Origin: Lunularia cruciata
Taxonomy: Eukaryota; Streptophyta; Marchantiopsida; Lunulariales; Lunulariaceae
Length of the DNA stretch: 64,000 bases
Reading direction: 5' to 3'
Assembly: GCA_948567375.1 (NCBI GenBank)
Contig: OX419758.1
Coordinates: 51,599,473 to 51,663,472 of the forward strand
This document shows positions 46,557 to 58,023 of this stretch, piece after piece. How positions within the stretch are numbered: the first letter of the stretch is position 1; each line of letters begins with the position of its first letter. The notes beneath the pieces were generated by a model. It did no database searches. It worked only from the letters and a program-made list of their open reading frames with translations, and was not told the origin of the DNA. The position numbers and the translations under genes were made by a program.

Positions 46557-49189
46557 TATTCCCTCACTGCTAGTTGGTGACGTTCTCGTCACCAAGGAAG
46601 CTTCAAACTCATGGATTGCCGTTTGAAAATTGTGGAGATGAGAAAGAGGCTTGTAAGTGGCATCATAAAGAGGATACCCTTTTCAAAAGACTTTGTACTC
46701 AATGTGTTGTTGGCGGTCACATTGAATGTTGAGTGACGTGCAAGGATACGATCAACTTCATACTCCTCATGATCATTGACAAGGATGGGAGGATCAAAGA
46801 GTTGGACATGAGTGGAAAAGAAAGATAGATTAGAAACATAAAGGGTTTTGACTTTGAAATATGGAAGACAATGCGGATTTGCATACGACTAGGCAAGGCA
46901 AGTCAATAAGCACTAGAATAAATGACTTGGGTGATATCAAATGGACATATTCAATTAATAGCAAGTTTACAAACTTGGGTACCAAGTGGGAGGGGTAAGT
47001 TACTAAAAGAAAGCATGACCTTATCACCTAATTGAAAGGTAAGATCACAATGATGTTGATCAGCATATTACTTTTTACAATTTTGAGCAACAAGGAGATG
47101 AGAATGGCTTGTTGTAGGGAGTGAGATATTATGGACAAGAAGGTGGAAGTATGACAAACATGAGATCATAGAGGAGCAAGAAGGGAATCTAGAAAAAGTG
47201 AGTCTTGGCCAAAATTAAGGAAGAAAGAGAGAATCTAGTGCTTATCTGCTTGGAGTTATTATAGATAAACTCAAGAGTCGTAAGGCATTCATCCCAATTG
47301 GTGTGGTAAACGTTGACAATAGCAAAAAGTATATCCTTCAAGGTGTGATTTGCACATTTGGTTTTCACATCAATTTGAGGATGATATGTCGTGGATAAAG
47401 CAAGCTTGGTGCCAAGTAGCTTGAAGAGTGCTTGCCAAAATGTACCTATGAATCAAGGATCACAATCAGAGATGAGTACACAGGGCATCCCATGATTCTT
47501 GAAGATATTATCAAAGTAGATCTATGTCAATATTGGAGCATTCATTGTATCAAAGGTTGGTACTAAATGGATTTGTTTACTAAGCTTATCACTAAACACC
47601 ATAATCATTGTATGACCTTGCTTTGTCCTTAGCAAGGATACAATAAGATCTAAGCTCAAATATTCCCATCAAGCAAATAGAATGGGAAGTGGTTGGAGTA
47701 GTTCACTCAATTTTTGGTTGCTAGCTTTGTTGCATTAGCAACTCTCACAAGATCAAACACAGCCTTGAACTTCACGTGTCACATTTGGCCACCACCATTG
47801 TTGTTGTAGAGTATTCAAGGTCTTATCTATCCCCATGTGTCCCACAATTGGTGAGTCATATGTCTCTTGAAGTCCTACAAGCATAAATCACCTAAAGCTA
47901 GAACATAGATACAGTTCTTGCAACATAAAAATCCATCTTTGAGTGAAAAGTTATTGTACTCCTTATCATGTATTGCAAGATGATCTCTACCAATTAAAAG
48001 AAGGATTCTTTTTGTAAAGCAATTCTAAACTTGATTTGGATCTTTAAGTTGATTGACAATAACGTACTTACTGCCATGATGAGAGATTCAAGAAGAGTCT
48101 TCAGATTTGGTTGTTGTGATGGGGCATTAGGGATGACATGGAACTTTTTGGGCTTGATCTCAAGCTTGATGTCAAAAGATTATAATTTTTCCTCCTATTA
48201 ATAATTTCCACTCTTCATGTGCTCCAAATGTAATGTTTGCAACAAAGATTTGTGATCTGTTTGCATGATGACTTTTTTCCCCAGGAGATAATGCTTCCAT
48301 ACCTTGGTTTCATATATTATTGCTAGTTGTCCTTGATCCCAAGTAATCCCTTTCTACATTATTTAATTGGTAAGACACAAAAGCAATGAGATGTACTCCA
48401 TCTAGAAATTCTTGTTGTAACATTGTATCTAATGGCAAAGTTAGAAGCATAAAAATCAAGTAGTTGAGAATCATATGGTAGTTGAGAATCATATGGTTGA
48501 AGGATGGTTTGTGAGAACACCATATGCTTCAATTTCTTCAATGCTTCTTTGTGCTTGGTGGTCCATAGAAAACTTGAGACCTTCCCTAAGAGATTGGTCA
48601 ATGGTATGGCCACATGAGCATAGTAGTGGATGAACCATCAATAAAAACTTACCAATTCATTAAATCTCCACACTTCTATGGTATCCTTTGGAGTAGGTCA
48701 AATCAATAATGGCCTTGATTTTCTCTTCTTCCATCTTAATCCCCTTAAATGAGACCTCATGACCATGAAGGTAACTTCTTGCTGCCAAATGGCACACTTT
48801 GACTTCTTGTAGTAAAACTTCCATTCATGTAGTCATCTTAGGACTTTTCATATGTGATTCATGTGTTTTCCCTCTATCTTGATGTAGATTAAAATTTCAT
48901 CCAAGAACACCACCATGTATTGATCTAAAGATCCATCCAATACTTGATGTATCTGATCCATGAAGACCATTGGAGCATTAATGAGCCTAAAAGGTAGAAC
49001 TCCCAATTCAAAATGCCCATGTTTTGTACGAAAGGTAATCTTCTACACATCTTCCCTATCAATGGAAATCTGCCAATAGCCGCTTCAAAGATCCAACTTA
49101 GAGAAATATCATGCTCCATGCAATTGATCCAACAAGTCATCACTTCATGGCAAAGGATATGCTTTCTTCACAATTTTTTTATTGAGGTC

Positions 49190-49868
49190 TGTGAGCCGGC
49201 CTGTCTCTCACTCAGGATGAACCTCTGATGGCTATTATGGTAGCGCACCATGGACTAAGAAGGCAAGGAACCCCAACTCCATCATACTCCTCCAAGGCTA
49301 ACACTCCAAGACTCAAGACATTGCTCACTAGAGAACTCAATGAAAGAGAGATAGTTGCAAATGAAAGGATGATGAGTACCTCCTCACTCCTTGTTTATAT
49401 ACTTGTGAAATAGTTACGTACCAAAGTTACTAATTACCGTAGTAACTCAAGTTACTAGACTAAAAGTCAAGTAAAGTCAAAAAGTAGAAAGGAATATCCA
49501 TTCACATGGGCATATTCCCCTTATCTTGACCCAACCACTAAAGCAAGGATTCCTTCACATGGGCTATCCTTGGACTAAAGAAGAATCCAAAACAAAAAGG
49601 CTTGCGGGCCCAAGTGTTCTCAACTCTTTCCCCAAAGCCAAACACCTAGGAATAATACCAAGTCAACACACTAAAATCCAAAATAGTGGTGCTCATCTTT
49701 CCTACTTCCTCTAAAGTAAGGTCCCATCTATCTTAGCTATGACTAACTTTAGCTAACCATGACTAATATAGAACCATCCTTTATCTCTATATAAATAATA
49801 TCTCTTAAGTACTTGTAATACCAAGCTAAATATCACAATACCACACACATGCACAAATGGGTGTTACA
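49190..49868 (-). repeat. Gypsy-B LTR (left; 3' LTR of the element)
   Basis: 679 bp, TGTGAGCCGG to GGGTGTTACA, with the same length and, by eye, the same sequence as 55745-56423. Short open frames within it recur identically in the other LTR and are not genes. Confidence 0.95.
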
Positions 49869-49916
49869 TTTACCCCCGGACTAAGTTTTCACTTTGTCCT
49901 CAAAGTGAAGGTCTCT

Positions 49917-52900
49917 CTACCTTCTATGGTACATCTTTAACTTATCATGGTTAATCCTATCAAAGTGTCTTCCTCCCAACTCCTTGAGATCATAAGTGTA
50001 ATTTCCCCACACCTTCTCTACTATGAAAGGTCCAAAGTACTTAGGCAAAAACTTCTTTTGTACTCTCTTGAATCGAATGGAATCAAACAACATTACCCAA
50101 TCACCTTCTTTGAAAGGCTCCACCTTCTTCTTGCCTTGCCTCTTGTCATAGCTCTCCTTTTGTTTCCTTTGGGCTTGCTCCACTCGAACCATAGCAACTG
50201 CTCTTGCCTCTTCCAACTCCATGAGTTGATCCTTCCTTGACTTCTCTGCATCACTTCCTTGTGCTTTCTTCAATCTCCTATGAATGCTTTGGAAGGTAGG
50301 AAGATCAAAGTGAATAGGTAAGGTAGACTCAATACCATACACCAATTGGAATGGAGAATATCCAGTGGAAGTCTTCATGGTTGTCCTATACTCCCACAAA
50401 ACTGCATGAATCCTCTTGTCCCAATGATGTTTAGCCCCCTCCATTTCCACTGCTCTTCGAAGTAGACCATCTGCTCCTTGGTGAAAAAGAATATCATCCA
50501 CCATTGTGTAAGGTCTAGATCTTGCTGCAAGGGCCTTCCTCTCCCTAGCATGCATCCCTTCTGGATAGTTACCTCTTGTCACAAAATCCACAATCTCCTT
50601 GTACTCCATTGGAACCTCTTGAGTGACTGAGATTGTCATGAGCTCCTCATCCGGGAAGGAATCATCTACTGGCTCATCTCCATCATGATCATAGGCTCTA
50701 GATAACAAATCAGCATTTGCATGTTTCTTTCCTGGCCTATCCTCAATTGTGTAGTCATACTCAGACAAGAGAATCATCCACCTTGCTAGTCTCCCTTCAA
50801 CATTAGGCTTGTTGAAGATGTACTTCAAAGCCTTGTGATCCGTGACAATTGTGGCCTTCCCTCCAATCAAGTAGTGTCTAAACTTCTTGAGACCAAAGAT
50901 CACTGCCAACCCTTCTCTCTCTGTGACAGAGTAGTTCTTCTCTGCTGAAACCATCTGCCTACTAGCATAAGCTATTGGATGATCATGCCCATCTTGGTCT
51001 AATTGACTAAGAGTGCATCCTATAGCTACATTAGAAGCATCAGTGTAGAGGATGAAAGGCTTACTCCAATCAGGTTTAGCAAGAATTGGAGCTACAACAA
51101 GGGATTGCTTGAGCTCCTCAAAAGCTTTGAGAGCCTCCTTGTCTTCCAAAATCACCATGTAATCTACACCCTTCTTCATGTAGATGGTCAATGCATAAGC
51201 CTTGTTGGAAAATGAGAAGATGAACCTCCTATAGTACCCAACCATTCCCAAGAATTGGCGTAACTTTGTCAAGCTTGAAGGGAATGGAAGGTCTGAGATT
51301 TTCCTCACCTTCTCAGGATCAACTGCTATTCCATCCTTGGAGATGATGTGCCCCAAAAGTAGACCTTCTTCACATCCAAAAATGCACTTCTCTGGGTTGA
51401 GTGATGCATTTGCCTCATCCAAGCGTTGCAAGACTTTGATTAGGTGCTCAAAGTGCTCCTCCTTGCTCCCATAGACACAAAAGTCATCAATGAAATCTCT
51501 CACAAATTTCCCAATGAAAGGTTCAAATACCTTGTTCATGAACCGTTGGAATGTGGCTGGAGCATTGCAAAGCCCAAAAGGCATGACCTTGAAAGCGTAA
51601 GTTCCCCAAGGTGTGGTGAATGTGGTGAGTTGTTGATGCTCTGGTGCAATCTTGATTTGGTTATATCCACTATAACCATCTCCAAAACTGTACCTCTCAT
51701 GACCTGCAACCTCCTCCAAGATCTCATCAATGAATGGCAATGGGTAGTAGTCCTTCTTGGTAACAGCATTGAGCTTCTTGTAATCCACACATACCCGAAG
51801 CTTGCCATTCTTTTTCTTCACAATGACAATTGGAGACACCCATTCTGAATTCTCCACCTCAAAGATAAATCCAGCCTCCTTGAGCTTATCAATCTCCTCC
51901 TTCACAACCAAAGATATTGGTGGGCTAATGCGACGTTGCTTTTGGCGGATTGGTCTTGCATGTGACTCCACCTCTATCTTGTGCTCCTCCAAGGTGACTT
52001 CCTTCAAATCCTTGTAACTAAAAGCAAACACATGGATGAACTTGCGGAAAATCTCCTCAAATCTCACCTTCTCCTCCTTGGTAACATTTGGGCCATACTT
52101 GAGGGTAGATAACCTTCTCTCTACCTCCTCAAGTGTCAATGGTGATTTATCTGGGTCCTTCAAAACCTCTGGCTTAGGTGCAAAATCCATAGCACACAAA
52201 GGATACACATCTGAATCAGATTCAGATTCATCCTCCTCCGTGGAAGTCTCCTCTTCCATGCTTGTGTCCACACCTGAAGCTCCTCCTTCAGAATCAGATT
52301 CCCAATAATCAGAAGATGGGGTATCTGAATGTGAAGTGTTGGTGGTGTTAGTCACAGGAACAGTGACTCTATGGTTTGATGGCCCAATCCTTAAGTACCC
52401 TTTGTGCCATCGATCAGTTGTGCGTGCTGCTCTCAACCATGGCCTCCCAAGAAGTAAGTCATAGCTTGAATCCTTCAAGACTTGGAAAGTCATGAGATTT
52501 TGAACTCCCATAACTGAAACTACCACCTTATCCATCACTCCTACTGGTCGAACTTGTTGCTTGTTTGCCATGCTCACCACAAATGTTGAAGCTCTTGAGG
52601 GTATCATACCCAACTTCTTCATCAACCTTTCTGACATGGCATTCACTGCTGATCCTCCATCAACCAATGCATCCTTGATGTTGTGACCATTCACTCTCAC
52701 ATCAATCTTGGAGGCATATTCACAAGCTTCACATGGTGCTGGCTTGGCATCCACCACCCCCATTGATATTGGAACTTTTGCCTTCTTCTTCTTCTTGCTC
52801 CTTGTAGAACTCAAACCACCTCTAAGCTCCTTTCTCAAGGTAGGGTTCAAAGCAATTAATTGGCCCACTGTGATGTTAGCCTTGTGACTACCAACATCCT

Positions 52901-54164
52901 CCAACACATTGTAGTTCCATTGTTGCTTGGAGATCAAGAAGTCCTCCATCCCCAACTTCTTCCTTGGAGTCTTTGTTGTTGATGGTGTTGAGGTGCGAGT
53001 GCTCCTAGTAGACATAGGAGTATCCTTGCTTGAAGTAAATCCTTGAGAAGAGTGAACATCCTCTGCAAAACGAGCTCTCTTCTTCTCTTGTGCCAAAAGC
53101 TCCAAATTAGGACCCTTGGAGTTTGAGCACTCTCCCTTCTCATACTTGCTCTCAACCACATCTATGGATGCTATCCCCTTACCTTTGTTGGGATTAGGAG
53201 CCACTTGGGTTTCACTACCTCCCTCTTTCCCTCTATTGGCTCCCTCATAACCCCTTCCTCCATGGTAAGTGGAATTTGGGCAATTCCTTTGGATATGGCC
53301 TCTTCCCCCACAACCAAAACAATTTCTATCATTGAAATTGTTGGCTGGTTGGCCTCCTCTATATGGATGGTTTCCATAACTCCTAGGCCCTCTCCCTACG
53401 TTCTGATCCACCTCTCTCTTCTCCCATAATTGCACCACATTGATCTTGAGATCCGCAAGTTGTTCTGTGATGGTTTGGAGTGGATCTTTTGGTGGAGGTG
53501 CAAGAACTGGAGCAACTACTACTTGTGGTGCAACCCTTGTCACCAAAGTATCAGAAGTTCCACCATACTTGTAGCCTTGAGGAGGATGCACAACCTCCTT
53601 CACCACCAAATCACTTTCATCCCCTTCCAAACTCTCCTCCATACGAATTGTGATCTTGATAGCTTCAACCTTGGAAGAAGGTTTCTCATATCTCACCTTG
53701 CTTCTAATTTGTGGTCTCAATCCTCCCACAAAATTCTTGGTGAGCATGGCCCCTATGCCAATCATTGTAGTCTCCACATCATCCCCACCCTTCCTCAACA
53801 CTATGCGAAATCTGGACTCCAATTTTTCCACTCTTTCCACATAGACTCTCACTTTCTCTCCATCTCCTTGCTTGAGAAATGTAACCTCACTCATCAATCT
53901 CTCATAACTCTCATCAGGAAAAAAGTTCTCAATGAGTGCTGAAGTCAAAGTCTCCCAAGACTCCTCTTCCCCCTCTCTCCTCTCTCTCTTTTGGTATTCT
54001 GACTCATACCATGTAAGTGCTGCATCCTCAAAGAAATCTGGTAATAATGAGGCCCACTCATTCTTCCTCCTCTCATTGTTTCCTATGCAAGCTCTCTTGA
54101 AGTCTCTCACAAAGGCCTCCACATCTTCTCCATCCTTGCCAAAGAAAACCGGAAGTTTCCCCAT
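49917..54164 (-). pseudogene. Gypsy-B gag-pol frame
   Basis: One frame of 1415 codons from an ATG. Parts in order: gag (residues about 1-280) with a CFGCGGRGHIQRNC knuckle, a retropepsin-like segment (ALVDGGSAVNAMS), reverse transcriptase (YPLPFIDEIL, then PFGLCNAPATFQRFM, then FIDDFCVYG), RNase H (ILYTDASNVAIG), and integrase-region sequence with STGYSPFQLVYG and a C-terminal GPFIVEKV block. No chromodomain was recognised. Gag and pol share a frame. Function in mobilisation is not assumed. Confidence 0.85.
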
Positions 54165-54410
54165 CTTAACCCCTCACTATCTTTCTTTTCTCTCAATTTT
54201 TTTTTTTTTTTTTTCTTCTCTTTTCTTTTCTCTCACTCTATTACTAATAGAGTATATACATGACTAACACCATCTGAGAATAATCCACTCTAGGGAACAC
54301 AAAAGGTTCAGGTTGCTCCAAGATTTCTATAGCAACATCAAATCCTAGAGTGCATATTAATCTAACTCTCATGGATAGTTTATCCATAAGTTGAAAGATT
54401 ATCTCCATCA

Positions 54411-54884
54411 CTAATCTTGAGAACTAGCTGATGAAGGTGGTAGTATTTCTGTAGCTGTACTAAGACTCTCTCCAAGATCCTTCACCAAAGTTTCCAAAAG
54501 TGCTTTTACTCCACTACACTCATGTCCTTTTGGAAGTCCTTCAACTCCACAAACCTCACACAACTCTTTGGTCTTAGATCTTCTCCCTCCCAATCTTGGT
54601 GAAGAAGGTCCAACATGCAAACCCAAGTCAAGTAAGCCTCTCCTTTCCCTCAATCTCTTGCTCTCAAAGGTCAATGGACATGAACTTGCCTTATGTCCCT
54701 TCTCTCCACATAGAAAGCACTTAGACTCACTCTTTCCTCCAAGTGGTGTAGGTTTTTGGATCCTCTCAACACTCTCTTCAAATTCTATTGTAAACTCTCT
54801 TTTCCTCAAATCCACCCCTACAATCACCTCAAACCCTTGGGGAACCTTGCATAATCTTAATTTCCACTCTTGATGACTCTCCAT
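54411..54884 (-). other. Gypsy-B leader ORF with zinc-knuckle motifs
   Basis: An ATG-started ORF of 157 codons lies between the primer site and gag-pol, on the same strand. It holds a classic CCHC knuckle (CFLCGEKGHKASSC) and a second Cys/His cluster (CEVCGVEGLPKGHEC). It is a separate frame ending about 250 bp before gag-pol. The knuckle suggests nucleic-acid binding; its role is unknown. Confidence 0.7.
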
Positions 54885-55722
54885 GTTCCCCAAGATGAAT
54901 CTAAACACTCAAACATGCTTTTTGTTGATCTCAAGCTTCTCATGCATGAGATCTCCACTCTGCAGAATTGACCCTTCCTCACAATGTCATTCAAATCTCC
55001 CAACCAATACGTCACAGTCCTCTGAAATCTTGCACACTTGATCACAACTCCAGGGCATCCCTCCCTGCAAAATTTCAGATCTTTTCATTGAGCCATTTGG
55101 CCTAGACACCTTTCTATTCAGCACCCATATTTCAGATTTGGTCTGAAAACCACCCCCCTCACTTCAAAAACTCATCACGCCCTGCGCAAAAACGATCTCT
55201 CTCTAATTTTTGTGGCAGCAGGTAGGATACAATGCACTGAATTTTCTTGGAAATTTTCAGGACAATTCACTGAAAATTGAAGAAATGGCAGACTCTGTAC
55301 AATTTTCCAGAGAGCATGCAGTTGCGGGAGCACTTTACCCTATCAACTTTCAAAAATTCTAGCCCAGTGCGCATAGAAGCTCTCTCAATAATTTCAAGTG
55401 TGCTAACTGAAAGATAACCCAAGCTATCATGTATAGAAATCTCAAGTCCAGATCTCAAACTTGAGATTTTGCCCAAAATCACCTTAATCCCCAAAATCTG
55501 CAATCCACCTCACACAATCTCTCCAATTCCTCTCATGTGTACAAGATGTACAAAATCACCTCAAAGACATCATAATGAACTACAGGGTATACAAATGGAT
55601 CTTGGTTCTCTAACATAAGTTCAGCCCTCTCCTCTCCTAATGTTCTCTCCAAGTGAGCTCTCATAGCCTCCTTCTGCCTAATGTAGAATTGGACGCGGAA
55701 CATTATCTTGCCTTCAAGAGAG

Positions 55723-55740
55723 GTCCCGGCAACGGAACCA
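55723..55740 (-). other. Gypsy-B primer-binding site for tRNA-Glu
   Basis: The plus strand reads GTCCCGGCAACGGAACCA, identical to the last 18 nt of plant tRNA-Glu including CCA (from memory of that tRNA), 4 nt from the 5' LTR edge. The element RNA is therefore complementary to the 3' end of that tRNA. Confidence 0.85.
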
Positions 55741-55744
55741 AAAA

Positions 55745-56423
55745 TGTGAGCCGGCCTGTCTCTCACTCAGGATGAACCTCTGATGGCTATTATGGTAGCG
55801 CACCATGGACTAAGAAGGCAAGGAACCCCAACTCCATCATACTCCTCCAAGGCTAACACTCCAAGACTCAAGACATTGCTCACTAGAGAACTCAATGAAA
55901 GAGAGATAGTTGCAAATGAAAGGATGATGAGTACCTCCTCACTCCTTGTTTATATACTTGTGAAATAGTTACGTACCAAAGTTACTAATTACCGTAGTAA
56001 CTCAAGTTACTAGACTAAAAGTCAAGTAAAGTCAAAAAGTAGAAAGGAATATCCATTCACATGGGCATATTCCCCTTATCTTGACCCAACCACTAAAGCA
56101 AGGATTCCTTCACATGGGCTATCCTTGGACTAAAGAAGAATCCAAAACAAAAAGGCTTGCGGGCCCAAGTGTTCTCAACTCTTTCCCCAAAGCCAAACAC
56201 CTAGGAATAATACCAAGTCAACACACTAAAATCCAAAATAGTGGTGCTCATCTTTCCTACTTCCTCTAAAGTAAGGTCCCATCTATCTTAGCTATGACTA
56301 ACTTTAGCTAACCATGACTAATATAGAACCATCCTTTATCTCTATATAAATAATATCTCTTAAGTACTTGTAATACCAAGCTAAATATCACAATACCACA
56401 CACATGCACAAATGGGTGTTACA
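55745..56423 (-). repeat. Gypsy-B LTR (right; 5' LTR of the element)
   Basis: 679 bp, same ends as the left LTR. On the minus strand a TATA-like ATTTATATAGAG (complement of about 56340-56352) lies about 75 nt from the LTR start, a plausible promoter. Confidence 0.95.
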
Positions 56424-57440
56424 GGTCACGGTAGTCACTACAACATAAAGTACTCCATCTTTCTTTGGGACAAATAGTTTGGGTGCTCCTCAACAAGATG
56501 TACTATGTCATATGAAATCCTTCTCCCAGAACTCCAGTAGTGTTATTTAAAGCTCTTCCAACTCCATTGGTGAGAATCAATAGATTGATCTACTCATTGG
56601 AGTACTTCTTGGCAATAACTCATTCTTGGAGGGCATATCATAATTGGAGGGTAATCCTTTTAGTATATCATTGAACTATTTGATCAAACATTGCTTGATA
56701 AAGCTTTTGGCTCTCATCAGATTCTCCATGCACAATTGGGTTGGTCCACACCACAAAAATAGGAATATCTTCATCCAAAGCTTGCTCTATGGTTGCTTTA
56801 CAGACAAAATTACCTTTAAGGATTGACCATTCTTTGGTGTCTTAATGAAAGGTGCCAAACAACCTACTTTGTAATTCTCATCTTAGTGTTATATTTGAAT
56901 GTGTTGTTGAGTCCAATTAAATTGAACCTTATGATGTTCAAGCCAAGGTAGACCTAAAATGACATCATAGTGTAGAGGTGCTACTGTAAATCTCATATGC
57001 TCCAAATACTCCTTCCCAATCTTCAAGGTAATAGGATGTGAGAGACAGTATGCAGAGCACTTTCTACCATCCACCATATCAGTCTATTTCCAAATACTAG
57101 ATTGATAAGAATACCTAATTTGTTTGCTAATTGCATGGATATATAATTCTTTGAACTTCAATCAAAATCAATCAAAATCCTACAACCACAATTAAATATC
57201 ATATCTTGCAAGTAAAGCAAACTTGCATAGTCAAGCCTTCAATCCCATTAGAACTAATCAGGTTCTCAATAGGTGGTTCAACATCTCCGATTAGGATTCT
57301 TCATTTCCTTGAACATTGCGCTCCACAAACTCCATTTGGGCAATTTGTCAAGATCATCCATTCTTAAGTGGACATTCAATAATGAAATGTCCAATTTGGT
57401 GGCGTTTAAAGCAACCACCATTTGTCAAATCTCTCTATAA

Positions 57441-58023
57441 TGTTCCAAGGACATGAAAACTCCCAAGAGAAACACAAGAGAAGAAACACAAAGCTTCAAC
57501 ACTCAATGCTTTAATAACCCAAAGGAGCACCTTGTCTTTATTATATAGCAAATAGGATCCTCCCAAAGGGAACTCTAGTCTTTGATTAGATACATGGATT
57601 GGTGATATATCAGCAAGCTTTACCCTTAGATTGTTGCATGGATAGGTGAAATGTTGGTCCTTGTCCTATCTATTGAGTAAAGGACTAGAGTTGTGACAAT
57701 ATGCACACACAATGTATACAACCAATGGAATCACACATTATACAAATGTACATAGTTCACCTTGATGTGAGGCTACATCATGAGAATGCTCCAAGAGTTT
57801 GTACTAATGCTCAAGGCTCATTGCCATATCCAAGCATACAAAACAAGAGCTCCCACACTCTCCAAGTCCACTCCAACCATGAACTGAAAAATGAGCAACT
57901 CCTACCCAACATGCCCCAAGGCATATATATGGTGGGTGTTGTGCCTACCTTGAGTTACTCCTAACTAGGGTTAGGCTAACTAGCTTTAAGTATAGCCCTA
58001 AAGCATAAGATTAAACCCTAACA
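57441..58023 (-). repeat. Copia-C LTR (3' LTR of the element)
   Basis: It begins TGTTCCAAGGACATG and ends AAACCCTAACA, next to AACTCCCCCTTGACTC, whose complement is a typical purine tract. A TATTATATAG-type TATA candidate lies near 57540. Confidence 0.75.

Larger units (their letters stand above)
49190..56423 (-). mobile_element. Gypsy-B: young Ty3/gypsy retrotransposon nested in Gypsy-A2
   Basis: It is 7234 bp, flanked by GGTC (49186-49189 and 56424-56427; 5 bp if the ambiguous A is counted). The two 679-bp LTRs look identical by eye, so the insertion is very recent. On the minus strand the order is: 5' LTR (right), tRNA-Glu primer site, leader ORF with zinc knuckles, gag-pol in one frame, 3' LTR (left). 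It looks almost whole, with perhaps one break. The extra ORF ahead of gag recalls the Tat/Ogre group, but lineage is not settled here. Confidence 0.95.
46085..57440 (-). mobile_element. Gypsy-A2: Ty3/gypsy retrotransposon (fossil), split by Gypsy-B
   Basis: Same family as Gypsy-A1. Left LTR at about 46085-46556, then on the minus strand integrase (about 48.0-46.9 kb), RNase H (about 48.6-48.1 kb) and reverse transcriptase (from about 49.19 kb, resuming at 56.43 kb on the far side of Gypsy-B), with protease and gag knuckle at about 56.75-57.43 kb. The reverse-transcriptase sequence continues directly across the Gypsy-B duplication GGTC (49186-49189 and 56424-56427). It ends against the Copia-C LTR at 57441. 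It is broken in many places and old; about 4.1 kb belongs to this element. Confidence 0.85.

Noticed and set aside
49228-49714. Two small ORFs repeated identically at 55783-55968 and 56081-56269
   Set aside because: They are identical because they lie in the two LTRs of Gypsy-B; not genes.
51003-54267. Plus-strand open frames across 51-54 kb
   Set aside because: Shadows of the long minus-strand gag-pol frame.
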